The notes beneath the pieces are model-generated. The model had not been told where the DNA came from. It saw nothing but the letters and a program-made list of their open reading frames with translations, and did no database searches. The position numbers were made by a program, and so were the translations under genes. A DNA stretch of 5,851 nucleotides from Gammaproteobacteria bacterium. GTDB taxonomy: Bacteria > Pseudomonadota > Gammaproteobacteria > Pseudomonadales > Oleiphilaceae. Shown here in pieces: positions 1 to 5,266 of this stretch. Where the stretch lies: assembly GCA_003695085.1 (NCBI GenBank), contig RFIV01000061.1:1-5851 (forward strand), given 5' to 3'. Within the stretch, counting starts at the first letter, position 1; every line of letters begins with the position of its first letter.

Positions 1-1
1 G

Positions 2-400
2 CTGCTCGAACGCTGGATTGAAGGGCAGGAATATACCGTTGCCCTGCTCGGTGGACGCGCGTTACCGGTCATCCGTATGGAAACCGATAACGCCTTCTAT
101 GACTATGAAGCAAAATACCTCAGCGATGACACGCGTTACTTTATCCCCGCGGGCCTGTCGGCAGAGCAGGAAGCAGATGTCAGGACGCTGGCTGAAGAGG
201 CCTGCCGGGCATGTGGGTGCGAGGGATGGGGACGCGTTGATCTCATGATTGACGGAGAGGGTCAGCCCTGGTTGCTCGAGGTCAATACGGTGCCGGGCAT
301 GACCGATCACAGCCTGGTACCCATGGCAGCAGCGCATGAAGGCCTGGATTTTGACGCCCTCTGCCTGGCCATCCTGGATACGACGTTGGAGGCGAACTGA
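2..400 (+). CDS. ddlB: D-alanine--D-alanine ligase, C-terminal part (5' end outside window)
   Basis: ATP-grasp enzyme that joins two D-alanines using ATP in the cytoplasm; the dipeptide is then added by MurF to the UDP-MurNAc-tripeptide. The open frame enters at base 2 and gives 132 residues up to TGA at 398-400, a bit under half of the usual length of about 300. Visible landmarks are FYDYEAKY (the omega loop with the Lys-Tyr pair expected of D-Ala-D-Ala enzymes; vancomycin-type D-Ala-D-Lac ligases differ here), PAGL, GWGRVDLMID (with the metal-binding Asp) and LLEVNTVPGMTDHSLVP (family signature 2, with the metal-binding Glu and Asn). The track from LLERWIEG to the stop is unbroken, so the gene looks intact where visible. 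It ends 2 bp before ftsQ, and its last codons carry the ftsQ ribosome binding site. The position before ftsQ favours the ddlB paralogue over a stand-alone ddlA; that choice rests on context. Confidence 0.97.
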   Translation: MLERWIEGQEYTVALLGGRALPVIRMETDNAFYDYEAKYLSDDTRYFIPAGLSAEQEADVRTLAEEACRACGCEGWGRVDLMIDGEGQPWLLEVNTVPGMTDHSLVPMAAAHEGLDFDALCLAILDTTLEAN

Positions 401-402
401 AC

Positions 403-1227
403 ATGGCACGCCGGACGACTCCACAGAGGGGAGCCAGCTTCAGCCAGGCTGAAGCGAGTCGGCCATCCGTCAGGGCTGTTGGCCGGCGGCTGGCTGACGC
501 CTGGGCGCTGATCCCCTGGGCGAGCGTCTGGCACCATGGCCGGATTTTCATGCTCAGCGTTTTATTGGTCGGAAGCCTGGCGGCAGCGTTCGACATGCTG
601 GATCATCCGCTGCGCCGTGTGACGCTGGCAGCCGCCACAGAGCATGTACAGCCCCCGGATCTGGATCGCGTGGCGCGGGTATTTCTGGGCGAGAGCTTTA
701 TCGCGTTGGATCTGGCCGAGCTGGATCGGCAAATACGGGCTGCGCTGCCCTGGGTGGCTCATACCCGCATCCAGCGTCGCTGGCCGGACGAGATTCGGGT
801 GGCCATTGAAGAGCGCGTACCGGTTGCACGGCTCGAGGGCGGTCGTTTGCTGGATCGTTCAGGCGAGATCTTTGAAGGCGAAGTGGCGGGGTTGGGCCTG
901 CCGCTTCTCAAGGGTACATCGGCGCAGCCGTCCGATCTCTGGAACGCCTGGCGGCGCTGGTCGAACGCACTGGCTCCGGTGGGACTCAGAATCCTGACGC
1001 TTGAGCAGGAAGCCCGGGGCGCCTGGACTCTGGTCACCGATCAGGGCTGGGAAATCAGGCTGGGCCATGATGACATGGATGCACGGCTCCAGCGGACAGT
1101 CGAGGTCCTCCGGGCGGGGCTGATTGCCCGGACACAAGAAATCGAACGCATCGATGCACGGTATGAGCGCGGCGTGGCCGTCAAGTGGCGTGCAACGAAG
1201 CAGGCAGAACTCCAACCGCTCAGCTGA
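403..1227 (+). CDS. ftsQ: Cell division protein FtsQ
   Basis: Single-pass inner-membrane protein of the divisome; its periplasmic part binds FtsB/FtsL and links early and late division proteins. The 274-residue product has the family layout: an Arg-rich cytoplasmic tail (residues 1-46), one membrane segment (about 47-64, FMLSVLLVGSLAAAF), a POTRA-like domain (about 70-138, containing FIALDLAELDRQIRAALPWV and RRWPDEIRVAIEER), then the FtsQ beta domain with RLLDRSGEIF (about 148-157) and the C-terminal motif IDARYERGVAVKW (about 250-262), matching the family's conserved ID-RY-x-G-x-AV-x-W pattern. ATG 403 is chosen because GGAGG at 388-392 lies 10 nt upstream and the cytoplasmic tail is then of normal size. 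It starts 2 bp after the ddlB stop, so translational coupling is likely. FtsQ sequences are poorly conserved overall, so identification rests on architecture, motifs and synteny. Confidence 0.95.
   Translation: MARRTTPQRGASFSQAEASRPSVRAVGRRLADAWALIPWASVWHHGRIFMLSVLLVGSLAAAFDMLDHPLRRVTLAAATEHVQPPDLDRVARVFLGESFIALDLAELDRQIRAALPWVAHTRIQRRWPDEIRVAIEERVPVARLEGGRLLDRSGEIFEGEVAGLGLPLLKGTSAQPSDLWNAWRRWSNALAPVGLRILTLEQEARGAWTLVTDQGWEIRLGHDDMDARLQRTVEVLRAGLIARTQEIERIDARYERGVAVKWRATKQAELQPLS
437..455. repeat. Perfect inverted repeat (9+1+9) near the ftsQ start
   Basis: The left arm GCTTCAGCC at 437-445 and right arm GGCTGAAGC at 447-455 are exact reverse complements around one central base. In RNA this could fold as a 7-bp stem with a 5-nt loop, beginning 34 nt into ftsQ. 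No T-run follows, so it is not an intrinsic terminator. The bases also encode FtsQ residues 12-18, and any role is unproven. Confidence 0.5.
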
Positions 1228-1232
1228 AGAGG
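1228..1232 (+). promoter_or_regulatory. Ribosome binding site deciding the ftsA start
   Basis: AGAGG lies 6 nt before ATG 1239, just after the ftsQ stop. It favours ATG 1239 over the upstream in-frame ATG 1185, which lies inside ftsQ. The next ATG, 1260, has only AAGGA at 1252-1256, 3 nt away, which is too close for efficient initiation. Confidence 0.65.
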
Positions 1233-1238
1233 CAGGGT

Positions 1239-2471
1239 ATGACAGCGGCAGAAGGAAACATGATAGTCGGGCTCGACATTGGCACCTCCAAGGTAGTGGC
1301 AATTGTCGGGAAGAAGAATGCCGAAGGCGATATTGAAGTGATTGGTATTGGTACACATCCGTCGCGGGGGCTGAAGCGTGGCGTGGTGGTCAATATCGAA
1401 TCGACCGTGCAGGCCATTCAGCGTGCGGTGGAAGAAGCCGAACTGATGGCGGGTTGCCAGATTCACTCAGTCTACGCCGGCATTGCAGGCAACCATATTC
1501 GCAGTATGAACTCGCATGGCATCGTCGCCATCCGGGATCGGGAGGTCAGCCCGGCAGATCTCGAGCGCGTCCTGGATGCTGCACAGGCGATGGCGATCCC
1601 CGCGGACCAGCGGATTCTGCACGTCTTGCCGCAGGAATACGTGATTGACAATCAGGAAGGCATCAAGGAGCCGCTTGGCATGTCCGGTGTGCGGCTGGAG
1701 GCCAAGGTGCATCTGGTGACCTGTGCCGTGAATGCCTACCAGAATATCGAGAAGTGTGTGCGTCGCTGCGAGCTGATGGTGGATGACGTGATTCTGGAGC
1801 AGCTCGCTTCCAGCTACGCCGTGCTCACGGAAGACGAGAAGGAGCTGGGTGTCTGCGTGGTCGATATCGGTGGGGGTACGACCGATATCGCCATCTTTAC
1901 CGGCGGTGCCATTCGCCATACGGCGGTCATTCCCATTGCCGGGGATCAGGTTACCAATGATATCGCCATGGCCCTGCGGACACCCACGCAAAATGCGGAA
2001 GAGATCAAGATCAAGTATGCCTGTGCGCTGACCCAGCTGGCCGGGCCTGAACAAATGATCAAGGTGCCCGGAGTGGGCGATCGCCCTCCTCGGGATCTGT
2101 CGCGTCAGGCGCTGGCAGAGGTGGTCGAGCCGCGTTACGAAGAACTGTTTACGCTGGTGCAGTCCGAACTGCGCCGCTCGGGTTACGAGGACCTCGTCGC
2201 CGCCGGCATCGTGCTCACAGGGGGCACGGCACGTATGGAAGGCGTTGTGGAACTGGCCGAAGAGGTCTTCCACATGCCGGTGCGGCTGGCGGCGCCTCAG
2301 GGGGTCCGGGGATTGACCGATGTGGTCAGCAACCCGATCTATTCAACGGCTGTCGGGCTGTTGATGTATGGCTTTGACAAACAGGCGCAGGGCGCTTCGC
2401 CTGTAGTCTCATCCGAACCATCTGTCAGCTTCGTGCAAAAGCTGAAGGACTGGTTCAAAGGCAACTTTTGA
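1239..2471 (+). CDS. ftsA: Cell division protein FtsA
   Basis: Actin-like ATPase that anchors FtsZ filaments to the inner membrane and recruits later divisome proteins. From ATG 1239 the product is 410 residues, close to the family norm. It shows phosphate-1 motif GLDIGTSKV (11-19), the FtsA-specific 1C region (about 85-162), phosphate-2 motif VVDIGGGTTDIA (207-218), adenosine motif GIVLTGGTARMEG (323-335), and a C-terminal amphipathic helix FVQKLKDWFKGNF (398-410) after a short Ser/Pro-rich linker, which is the membrane-targeting sequence. The stretch from GIGTHPSRGL through VEPRYEELF closely resembles pseudomonad FtsA from memory. The in-frame ATG at 1185 would add 18 unlike residues and overlap ftsQ by 43 bases, so it was not used. 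ATG 1260 (MIVGLD) is the remaining alternative. It lies 11 bp after ftsQ and 38 bp before ftsZ; the conserved FtsA:FtsZ ratio is usually set by this linkage. Confidence 0.97.
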   Translation: MTAAEGNMIVGLDIGTSKVVAIVGKKNAEGDIEVIGIGTHPSRGLKRGVVVNIESTVQAIQRAVEEAELMAGCQIHSVYAGIAGNHIRSMNSHGIVAIRDREVSPADLERVLDAAQAMAIPADQRILHVLPQEYVIDNQEGIKEPLGMSGVRLEAKVHLVTCAVNAYQNIEKCVRRCELMVDDVILEQLASSYAVLTEDEKELGVCVVDIGGGTTDIAIFTGGAIRHTAVIPIAGDQVTNDIAMALRTPTQNAEEIKIKYACALTQLAGPEQMIKVPGVGDRPPRDLSRQALAEVVEPRYEELFTLVQSELRRSGYEDLVAAGIVLTGGTARMEGVVELAEEVFHMPVRLAAPQGVRGLTDVVSNPIYSTAVGLLMYGFDKQAQGASPVVSSEPSVSFVQKLKDWFKGNF

Positions 2472-2509
2472 CAACTTGAATACGTTATAAAAACGAAGGA
2501 GAAGGGGAA

Positions 2510-3679
2510 ATGTTTGAACTCGTTGAAAATCAACCTCAAAACGCAGTCATCAAGGTTGTGGGTGTCGGTGGTGGCGGCGGCAATGCCGTAAGGCACATGC
2601 TCAGCAGCTCCATTGACGGTGTGGAATTCATCTGTGCCAACACCGATGCTCAGGCGCTGAAGGATCTGGATGCCAAGTATCTGATTCAGCTCGGAAACAC
2701 CATTACCAAGGGGCTGGGTGCCGGTGCCAATCCGGAAGTCGGGCGTCAGGCTGCTCAGGAAGATCGCGAGCGCATCGCCGAGGCGCTTGATGGGGCAGAC
2801 ATGGTCTTCATTACGGCCGGTATGGGCGGCGGTACAGGTACCGGTGGCGCGCCGGTCGTGGCGGAAGTGGCGCGCGAGCTGGGTATCCTGACGGTGGCCG
2901 TGGTCACCAAACCGTTTCCGTTCGAAGGCGGCAAGCGCATGAAAGTCGCGGAAGCCGGGCTGAAGGAACTCGCCCAGCATGTGGACTCGCTGATCACCAT
3001 CCCGAACGAGAAGCTGCTCAGCGTCATGGGCAAGAACACCAGCCTGCTGGATGCCTTTGCAGCCGCGAACGATGTACTGCTCAATGCCGTTCAGGGTATC
3101 GCGGACCTCATCATCCGTCCGGGCATGATCAACGTGGACTTTGCCGACGTGCGCACAGTCATGTCCGAAATGGGCATGGCAATGATGGGGTCAGGCTCTG
3201 CCACCGGTGACAACCGTGCCGTGGAAGCCGCCGAGCGCGCCATTCGCAGCCCGCTGCTGGATGACATCAACCTGTCCGGCGCACGGGGTATTCTGGTCAA
3301 CATCACGGCAGGTCCGGATCTGTCCCTGGGCGAATTCTCCGAGGTGGGTAACATCGTTGAAGAGATCGCGTCCGATGCGGCGACCGTTGTTGTCGGGACG
3401 GCCATTGACCCGGATTGCGGTGATGAGCTGCGTGTGACCGTGGTCGCAACCGGCCTGGGTGGCATCGCCTCGGCAGAAGGGCCGCGCAAGGTGGTGGATA
3501 ACACCCGCCATGCCGATGGTACCGTGGATTACAACCAGCTGGATCGTCCGGCGGTCATGCGCAAGCGCGCACCGGTGACCGCAGGCAACACGGCCGTGGC
3601 ACGAGAGAGTGTGGCCGCGGATGACAAAAGCGTGGACTACCTCGATATTCCGGCCTTCCTGCGTCGCCAGGCAGACTGA
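2510..3679 (+). CDS. ftsZ: Cell division protein FtsZ
   Basis: Tubulin-like GTPase that polymerises at midcell into the Z ring. The product is 389 residues, a typical length. Seen in order: N-terminal glycine-rich loop VVGVGGGGGNAV (16-27), NTDAQAL (44-50), tubulin signature GGGTGTG (106-112), the P-F-x-F-E-G segment around 135-140, the T7 catalytic loop with N208, D210 and D213 (INVDFADV) that completes the next subunit's GTP site, a C-terminal GTPase subdomain to about residue 318, a variable linker (about 320-374), and the conserved tail DYLDIPAFLRRQAD (376-389) that binds FtsA, ZipA and MinC. ATG 2510 is preceded by AAGGAG at 2496-2501 with 8-nt spacing, the strongest ribosome site in the window, consistent with high FtsZ demand. 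All catalytic motifs are intact. It follows ftsA by 38 bp and no terminator separates it from lpxC. Confidence 0.99.
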   Translation: MFELVENQPQNAVIKVVGVGGGGGNAVRHMLSSSIDGVEFICANTDAQALKDLDAKYLIQLGNTITKGLGAGANPEVGRQAAQEDRERIAEALDGADMVFITAGMGGGTGTGGAPVVAEVARELGILTVAVVTKPFPFEGGKRMKVAEAGLKELAQHVDSLITIPNEKLLSVMGKNTSLLDAFAAANDVLLNAVQGIADLIIRPGMINVDFADVRTVMSEMGMAMMGSGSATGDNRAVEAAERAIRSPLLDDINLSGARGILVNITAGPDLSLGEFSEVGNIVEEIASDAATVVVGTAIDPDCGDELRVTVVATGLGGIASAEGPRKVVDNTRHADGTVDYNQLDRPAVMRKRAPVTAGNTAVARESVAADDKSVDYLDIPAFLRRQAD

Positions 3680-3731
3680 CCGGAACCGGTAGGCAAAACC
3701 CGTAACCACGTCATGTTTCGCGTGGATTAGG

Positions 3732-3761
3732 TTGGAGGCACTAGAGCCTTTCTGGTATGAT
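3732..3761 (+). promoter_or_regulatory. Probable lpxC promoter (sigma-70, extended -10)
   Basis: TATGAT at 3756-3761 matches the -10 consensus in five of six positions and is preceded by TGG at 3753-3755, the TGn of an extended -10. A weak -35, TTGGAG (3732-3737, three of six), lies 18 bp upstream. The predicted start near 3768 leaves a leader of about 35 nt before the lpxC ATG. A dedicated lpxC promoter after ftsZ is common in this group. Its use here is inferred. Confidence 0.6.
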
Positions 3762-3802
3762 TTGCGCGAAATTTGGCCTCTGGAAAAGGTGGTAGGCAGA
3801 GA

Positions 3803-4714
3803 ATGATCAGGCAACGCACCCTCAAGAATACAATCCGCGCGACTGGCGTGGGGCTGCACTCCGGGCAGAAGGTTCTGCTCACTTTGCGTCCGGCGCCGGT
3901 CAATACCGGCATTGTTTTCCGGCGCGTGGATCTGGACCCGGTGGTCGAGATTCCGGCGCGTGCCGAAAATGTGGGTGAGACCATGCTTTCCACCACGCTG
4001 GTGAAAGACGGCGTCAAGGTCGCGACAGTGGAGCACCTGCTCTCCGCAATGGCCGGACTGGGAATCGACAACTGCTTTGTTGAAGTCAACGCAGCGGAAG
4101 TGCCCATCATGGACGGCAGCGCCGGCCCCTTTGTCTTTCTTATCCAGTCAGCGGGAATTGCCGAACAGGAATCGGCCAAGCAGTTCATTCGCATCAAGCG
4201 GGAAGTCACCGTAACTGAAGGCGACAAGCGTGCTACCTTCGTGCCGTTTGAAGGCTTCAAGGTCACCTTCACGATCGATTTCGATCACCCCGTCTTCAAG
4301 GGACGTGATCAGAAGGCCGTGATTGACTTCTCCAGCACCTCCTTCGTCAAGGAAGTGAGCCGGGCGCGCACATTCGGCTTCATGAAGGACATCGAACAAC
4401 TGCGGGCCATGAACCTGGCATTGGGCGGCAGTGTCGACAATGCCATCGTTGTGGACGAGTACAAGATCCTCAACGAGGACGGACTGCGTTACGACGACGA
4501 GTTTGTGAAACACAAGGTACTGGATGCCATTGGTGACCTCTACCTGCTCGGGAACAGCCTGATTGGCGAGTTTCGCGGGCACAAGTCCGGGCACGGCCTG
4601 AACAACCAGCTCCTGCGCGAGCTGATTCGTCAGGAGGATGCCTGGGAAGTGGTGACCTTTGAGGATGCCGAGGAAGCGCCCATTTCCTACCTCAAGCCCC
4701 TGCTGGCGCACTAA
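3803..4714 (+). CDS. lpxC: UDP-3-O-acyl-N-acetylglucosamine deacetylase LpxC
   Basis: Zinc amidase that removes the acetyl group from UDP-3-O-acyl-GlcNAc, the committed step of lipid A synthesis in the cytoplasm. The product is 303 residues, about the E. coli size. It opens with MIRQRTLKN and TGVGLHSGQKV, typical of the family. Zinc ligands are present: H78 in STVEHLL-type context (ATVEHLLSAMAG), and H237 and D241 in KHKVLDAIGD. The catalytic Glu E77 and the second active-site His H264 (KSGHGLNN) are also present. IPIMDGSAGPF (100-110) and SRARTFGFM (186-194) are further signatures. ATG 3803 gives the family N-terminus; the in-frame ATG at 3773 would add 10 unlike residues and sits almost on the predicted transcript start. 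AAGGTGG (3786-3792) lies 10 nt before ATG 3803 as a moderate ribosome site. Enteric LpxC is degraded by FtsH through its C-terminal tail; this tail (ISYLKPLLAH) differs, so that control cannot be assumed. Confidence 0.98.
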   Translation: MIRQRTLKNTIRATGVGLHSGQKVLLTLRPAPVNTGIVFRRVDLDPVVEIPARAENVGETMLSTTLVKDGVKVATVEHLLSAMAGLGIDNCFVEVNAAEVPIMDGSAGPFVFLIQSAGIAEQESAKQFIRIKREVTVTEGDKRATFVPFEGFKVTFTIDFDHPVFKGRDQKAVIDFSSTSFVKEVSRARTFGFMKDIEQLRAMNLALGGSVDNAIVVDEYKILNEDGLRYDDEFVKHKVLDAIGDLYLLGNSLIGEFRGHKSGHGLNNQLLRELIRQEDAWEVVTFEDAEEAPISYLKPLLAH

Positions 4715-5154
4715 CGCGCCTGCCGGGCGAGGGCTTCCAGCACCTTGCTCAATCCTTCATCATCTGTTTGCCGGGCCTCCTGAAGCAGGAGCCCGGCATT
4801 TTCTTTGGAGATGGGTATCGGTTTGGGGCGTGCTCGTTTGGCGCGTGCCTGCGGCCGGATACGAATCCTGAACGTGTAGCAATAGTCAAAAGGCTCCCCA
4901 CCTTCACGCAGGCGGGACATGATTGCCGATTGCTCCATACGCAATCGGGCGGCCACCGTGCCGTCAGGTACCACGACCGTCAGAATGCCCTGCTGAACGC
5001 TGATCAGCGTTACAAGTTGGCTCAGATGTGCCGGCAATGCCTGTCGAAACCTGGCATTCAGCGCATCATGGTTCAGAGCCTCCTCCAGCAACTTCTGCAA
5101 GCGATTGTGCTCTCGTGCAATCTGATCAGGTCTTTTGGGGCGTGTCTTGGACAT
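4711..5154 (-). CDS. dciA: DUF721 protein, probable DciA-type replicative helicase loader
   Basis: A 147-residue protein of the DUF721 family. Members in bacteria without DnaC are called DciA and help load the DnaB helicase during replication initiation. Seen here: helix RLQKLLEEAL (about 18-27), a region with alternating strands and a helix (about 42-100, including LVTLISVQQGILTVVVPDGTVAARLRMEQSAIMSRLR) that fits the KH-like DUF721 core, a basic stretch (RPQARAKRARPKP, 100-112), and a short C-terminal helical segment, PISKENAGLLLQEAR to EALARQAR. The position between lpxC and an M23-type gene matches the gammaproteobacterial dciA locus. ATG 5154 is the first in-frame ATG after a stop (TAA, 5179-5181), but no Shine-Dalgarno sequence is visible before it. 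Its TAG stop overlaps the lpxC TAA, and the lpxC terminator lies within its coding sequence. The family call is firm; the DciA role follows from context and general family knowledge. Confidence 0.85.
   Translation of the reverse strand: MSKTRPKRPDQIAREHNRLQKLLEEALNHDALNARFRQALPAHLSQLVTLISVQQGILTVVVPDGTVAARLRMEQSAIMSRLREGGEPFDYCYTFRIRIRPQARAKRARPKPIPISKENAGLLLQEARQTDDEGLSKVLEALARQAR
4769..4806 (+). terminator. Rho-independent terminator of lpxC, inside dciA coding sequence
   Basis: The left arm (4769-4782, starting TGCCGGG) pairs with the right arm (4786-4798, ending CCCGGCA) to give 13 base pairs, mostly G-C, with one bulged C at 4776 and an AAG loop at 4783-4785. TTTTCTTT follows at 4799-4806. 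It works only in the plus direction: the minus-strand transcript has no U-run after the stem. It sits 54 nt after the lpxC stop and overlaps codons 119-129 of dciA. Confidence 0.88.
4996..5011. repeat. Perfect 16-bp palindrome inside dciA
   Basis: AACGCTGATCAGCGTT reads identically on both strands and contains a GATC site at its centre. It encodes VTLISV (residues 48-53) of the DUF721 protein. There is no loop and no T-run, so it is not a terminator. A dimeric protein site is possible, but chance is not excluded. Confidence 0.5.
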
Positions 5155-5155
5155 T

Positions 5156-5188
5156 TGGGTACAAATTCTTAAACTGGGTTACACAAAA
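5156..5188. repeat. Imperfect direct repeat in the dciA leader
   Basis: TGGGTACAAA (5156-5165) and TGGGTTACACAAAA (5175-5188) are related copies, 19 bp apart from start to start, directly upstream of the dciA start codon. Copies about two helical turns apart would fit paired protein sites on one DNA face, but no known consensus was recognised. Confidence 0.35.
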
Positions 5189-5210
5189 CATCGGTAAAGG
5201 GCAGGAGTTC

Positions 5211-5219
5211 TGCTACAAT
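5211..5219 (+). promoter_or_regulatory. Probable extended -10 promoter for the M23-type gene
   Basis: TGCTACAAT combines the extended TGn element (5211-5213) with TACAAT (5214-5219), five of six matches to the -10 consensus. No good -35 lies 16-18 bp upstream, as is tolerated with extended -10 promoters. The predicted start near 5226 gives a leader of about 40 nt. A related copy, GCTACATT (5224-5231), follows 12 bp downstream. Confidence 0.55.
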
Positions 5220-5266
5220 CCGCGCTACATTGGTACTTGCCGATACAACAACTCAATCTGTCATCC

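Noticed and set aside
1185..1238. Longer ftsA start at ATG 1185
   Set aside because: It overlaps ftsQ by 43 bases, adds 18 residues unlike FtsA N-termini, and ATG 1239 has a well-spaced AGAGG.
2075..2086. GGGCGATCGCCC palindrome in ftsA, containing the HIP1 octamer GCGATCGC
   Set aside because: HIP1 is a highly repeated cyanobacterial element; this is a single copy explained by the codons for VGDRPP in a gammaproteobacterial gene.
2468..2491. TTGACA (2468-2473) and TATAAA (2486-2491) between ftsA and ftsZ as a promoter
   Set aside because: Each hexamer is good but the spacer is only 12 bp, well short of the 16-18 bp that sigma-70 needs. No better partner was found for either.
3680..3690. 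ACCGG-AA-CCGGT and nearby CCACG/CGTGG (3706-3710, 3721-3725) as terminator hairpins after ftsZ
   Set aside because: The stems are only 5 bp, one has a 2-nt loop, and neither is followed by a T-run.
3734..3753. Possible ftsZ terminator: AGGC (3736-3739) pairing with GCCT (3746-3749), then TTT
   Set aside because: The stem has only four Watson-Crick pairs and the T-run is too short. It overlaps the better-supported lpxC promoter.
3773..3802. Longer lpxC start at ATG 3773
   Set aside because: LpxC proteins start at the M-I-x-QRTLK motif, which is ATG 3803; the earlier ATG is only a few bases from the predicted transcript start.
3917..3962. 12-nt direct repeat TTCCGGCGCGTG in lpxC (3917-3928 and 3951-3962)
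   Set aside because: The copies are in different reading frames inside a conserved coding region and fit chance in GC-rich DNA.
4768..5172. Plus-strand open frame opposite dciA
   Set aside because: It is the antisense shadow of a conserved DUF721 gene, contains the lpxC terminator, and its product resembles no known family.
5179..5187. TTACACAAA as a DnaA box near dciA
   Set aside because: It matches only six of nine positions of TTATNCACA-type boxes, and no cluster of boxes is present.
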